Shown: one piece after another, positions 63,684 through 64,000 of the stretch
How positions within the stretch are numbered: the first letter of the stretch is position 1
Layout of the letters: each line of letters begins with the position of its first letter
Source: Arthrobacter sp. Soil763
Lineage (GTDB): Bacteria > Actinomycetota > Actinomycetes > Actinomycetales > Micrococcaceae
Direction of reading: 5' to 3'
Assembly: GCF_001428365.1 (NCBI RefSeq)
Contig: NZ_LMSH01000003.1
Location: 42,317 to 106,316, forward strand
DNA: 64,000 bases
Program-made: the position numbers and the translations under genes
The notes under the pieces: model-generated
Told to the model about the DNA's origin: nothing
Databases searched by the model: none
The model's input: the letters and a program-made list of their open reading frames with translations, nothing else

Positions 63684-64000
63684 ATGGGAATCGGTGCAGC
63701 TCTCATCACGCATCCGGCCGGCGGGCCGGCTGGTGAGGGGCGCGGCGCCGGTTCTTCAGGACGGGGGGCGGGCTGCGGGGGAACAGACGGTGGGGAGGCA
63801 CTCGGTCCGGATATAGCCGGCGGTGACGTGCCCGTTGCTGTTGTTCCGGCGGCTGCTGTGCCGGGCCAGGAGTTGGACGCCGTACTGGGGTTGTTGCGGG
63901 GTGCGTGCGCGACGGCGGTGGCGGACACGGCGCTGCTGGACTTCGGGCAGGCCGCGGACTACGCCGGCCGGGTCGAGGAGATCTCCCGCGCCGCCGAGTA
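63684..64000 (+). CDS. DUF222/HNH endonuclease family protein, 5' part
   Basis: The frame runs off the right edge. After a Gly-rich variable start, residues about 65-105 (ELDAVLGLLRGACATAVAD, LLDFGQAADYAGRVEEIS) match the start of the DUF222 domain typical of Arthrobacter 13E12-repeat-like HNH proteins, whose HNH nuclease lies near the C-terminus, outside this window. These genes occur in many copies per genome. The exact start is uncertain as no ribosome site is visible. Confidence 0.7.
   Translation, partial: MGIGAALITHPAGGPAGEGRGAGSSGRGAGCGGTDGGEALGPDIAGGDVPVAVVPAAAVPGQELDAVLGLLRGACATAVADTALLDFGQAADYAGRVEEISRAAE

Overview
The window looks like part of an actinobacterial chromosome, most probably an Arthrobacter or Pseudarthrobacter relative (Micrococcaceae). 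The reasons are high GC with strong third-position G/C bias, frequent GTG/TTG starts, an Rpf-type resuscitation factor, an Arthrobacter-style DUF222/HNH gene at the right edge, and a homoprotocatechuate 2,3-dioxygenase whose active-site residues sit at exactly the numbers known for the Arthrobacter globiformis/Brevibacterium fuscum enzymes. No tRNA, rRNA, CRISPR array or transposase was seen.

Region A (1 to about 15.5 kb) is visibly less GC-rich than the rest and is packed with nucleic-acid enzymes and unknown genes: a DnaQ-like exonuclease with TerB-like and BRCT parts (cut by the left edge), a DUF262/HNH nuclease, a HelD/HelR-type RNA polymerase motor, a membrane protein, a PLD nuclease-SF2 helicase-DUF3427 protein, an endonuclease-like unknown, a zinc-ribbon-like membrane protein, a NERD nuclease-UvrD helicase fusion, a DUF6308-like protein and a DUF6994-like protein. 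It reads as a defence or genome-maintenance island and is the best place to look for an undescribed system.

Region B (15.6 to 27.3 kb) is core metabolism and housekeeping: an amino acid permease and a HisC/Pat-type aminotransferase divergent from an Lrp/AsnC regulator, a ThDP-dependent enzyme, a lipid kinase overlapping a GH13 glucosidase, a VOC protein, a DinB protein, a secreted glycerophosphodiesterase, a SnoaL-like protein and a histidine phosphatase.

Region C (27.5 to 43 kb) is catabolic. A first unit (MFS transporter with a palindromic operator, GntR regulator, acetamidase/formamidase, amidase, DUF1275 protein) is followed by a meta-cleavage pathway for homoprotocatechuate. A flavoprotein hydroxylase is divergent from a unit encoding an FAH-RraA fusion, a GntR regulator, HpaE, HpaD/MndD, HpaH and HpaI. 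Together these should convert a hydroxyphenylacetate to pyruvate and succinate semialdehyde. HpaBC, a separate HpaF and the second FAH unit of HpaG are absent, so the single-component hydroxylase and the RraA half of the fusion may replace them.

Region D (43 to 64 kb) holds repair and envelope genes: RecQ-like helicase, acylphosphatase, YegP-like protein, two paralogous lipoproteins, MscS channel, a protein joining a winged helix to a pullulanase-type X25 domain, DUF1295 and DUF2177 membrane proteins, aldo/keto reductase, adenine deaminase, UvrA2, an Rpf, a pyrimidine-dimer-glycosylase-like protein, a NERD membrane protein, an epimerase, DUF1622, DUF2071, a DHFR-like reductase and a partial DUF222/HNH gene. 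Intergenic DNA carries several repeat families: two large hairpins sharing CTATCACTT arms, three hairpins sharing ACGACGGCGG arms, and a cluster of seven GCTCCCTCA-type repeats.
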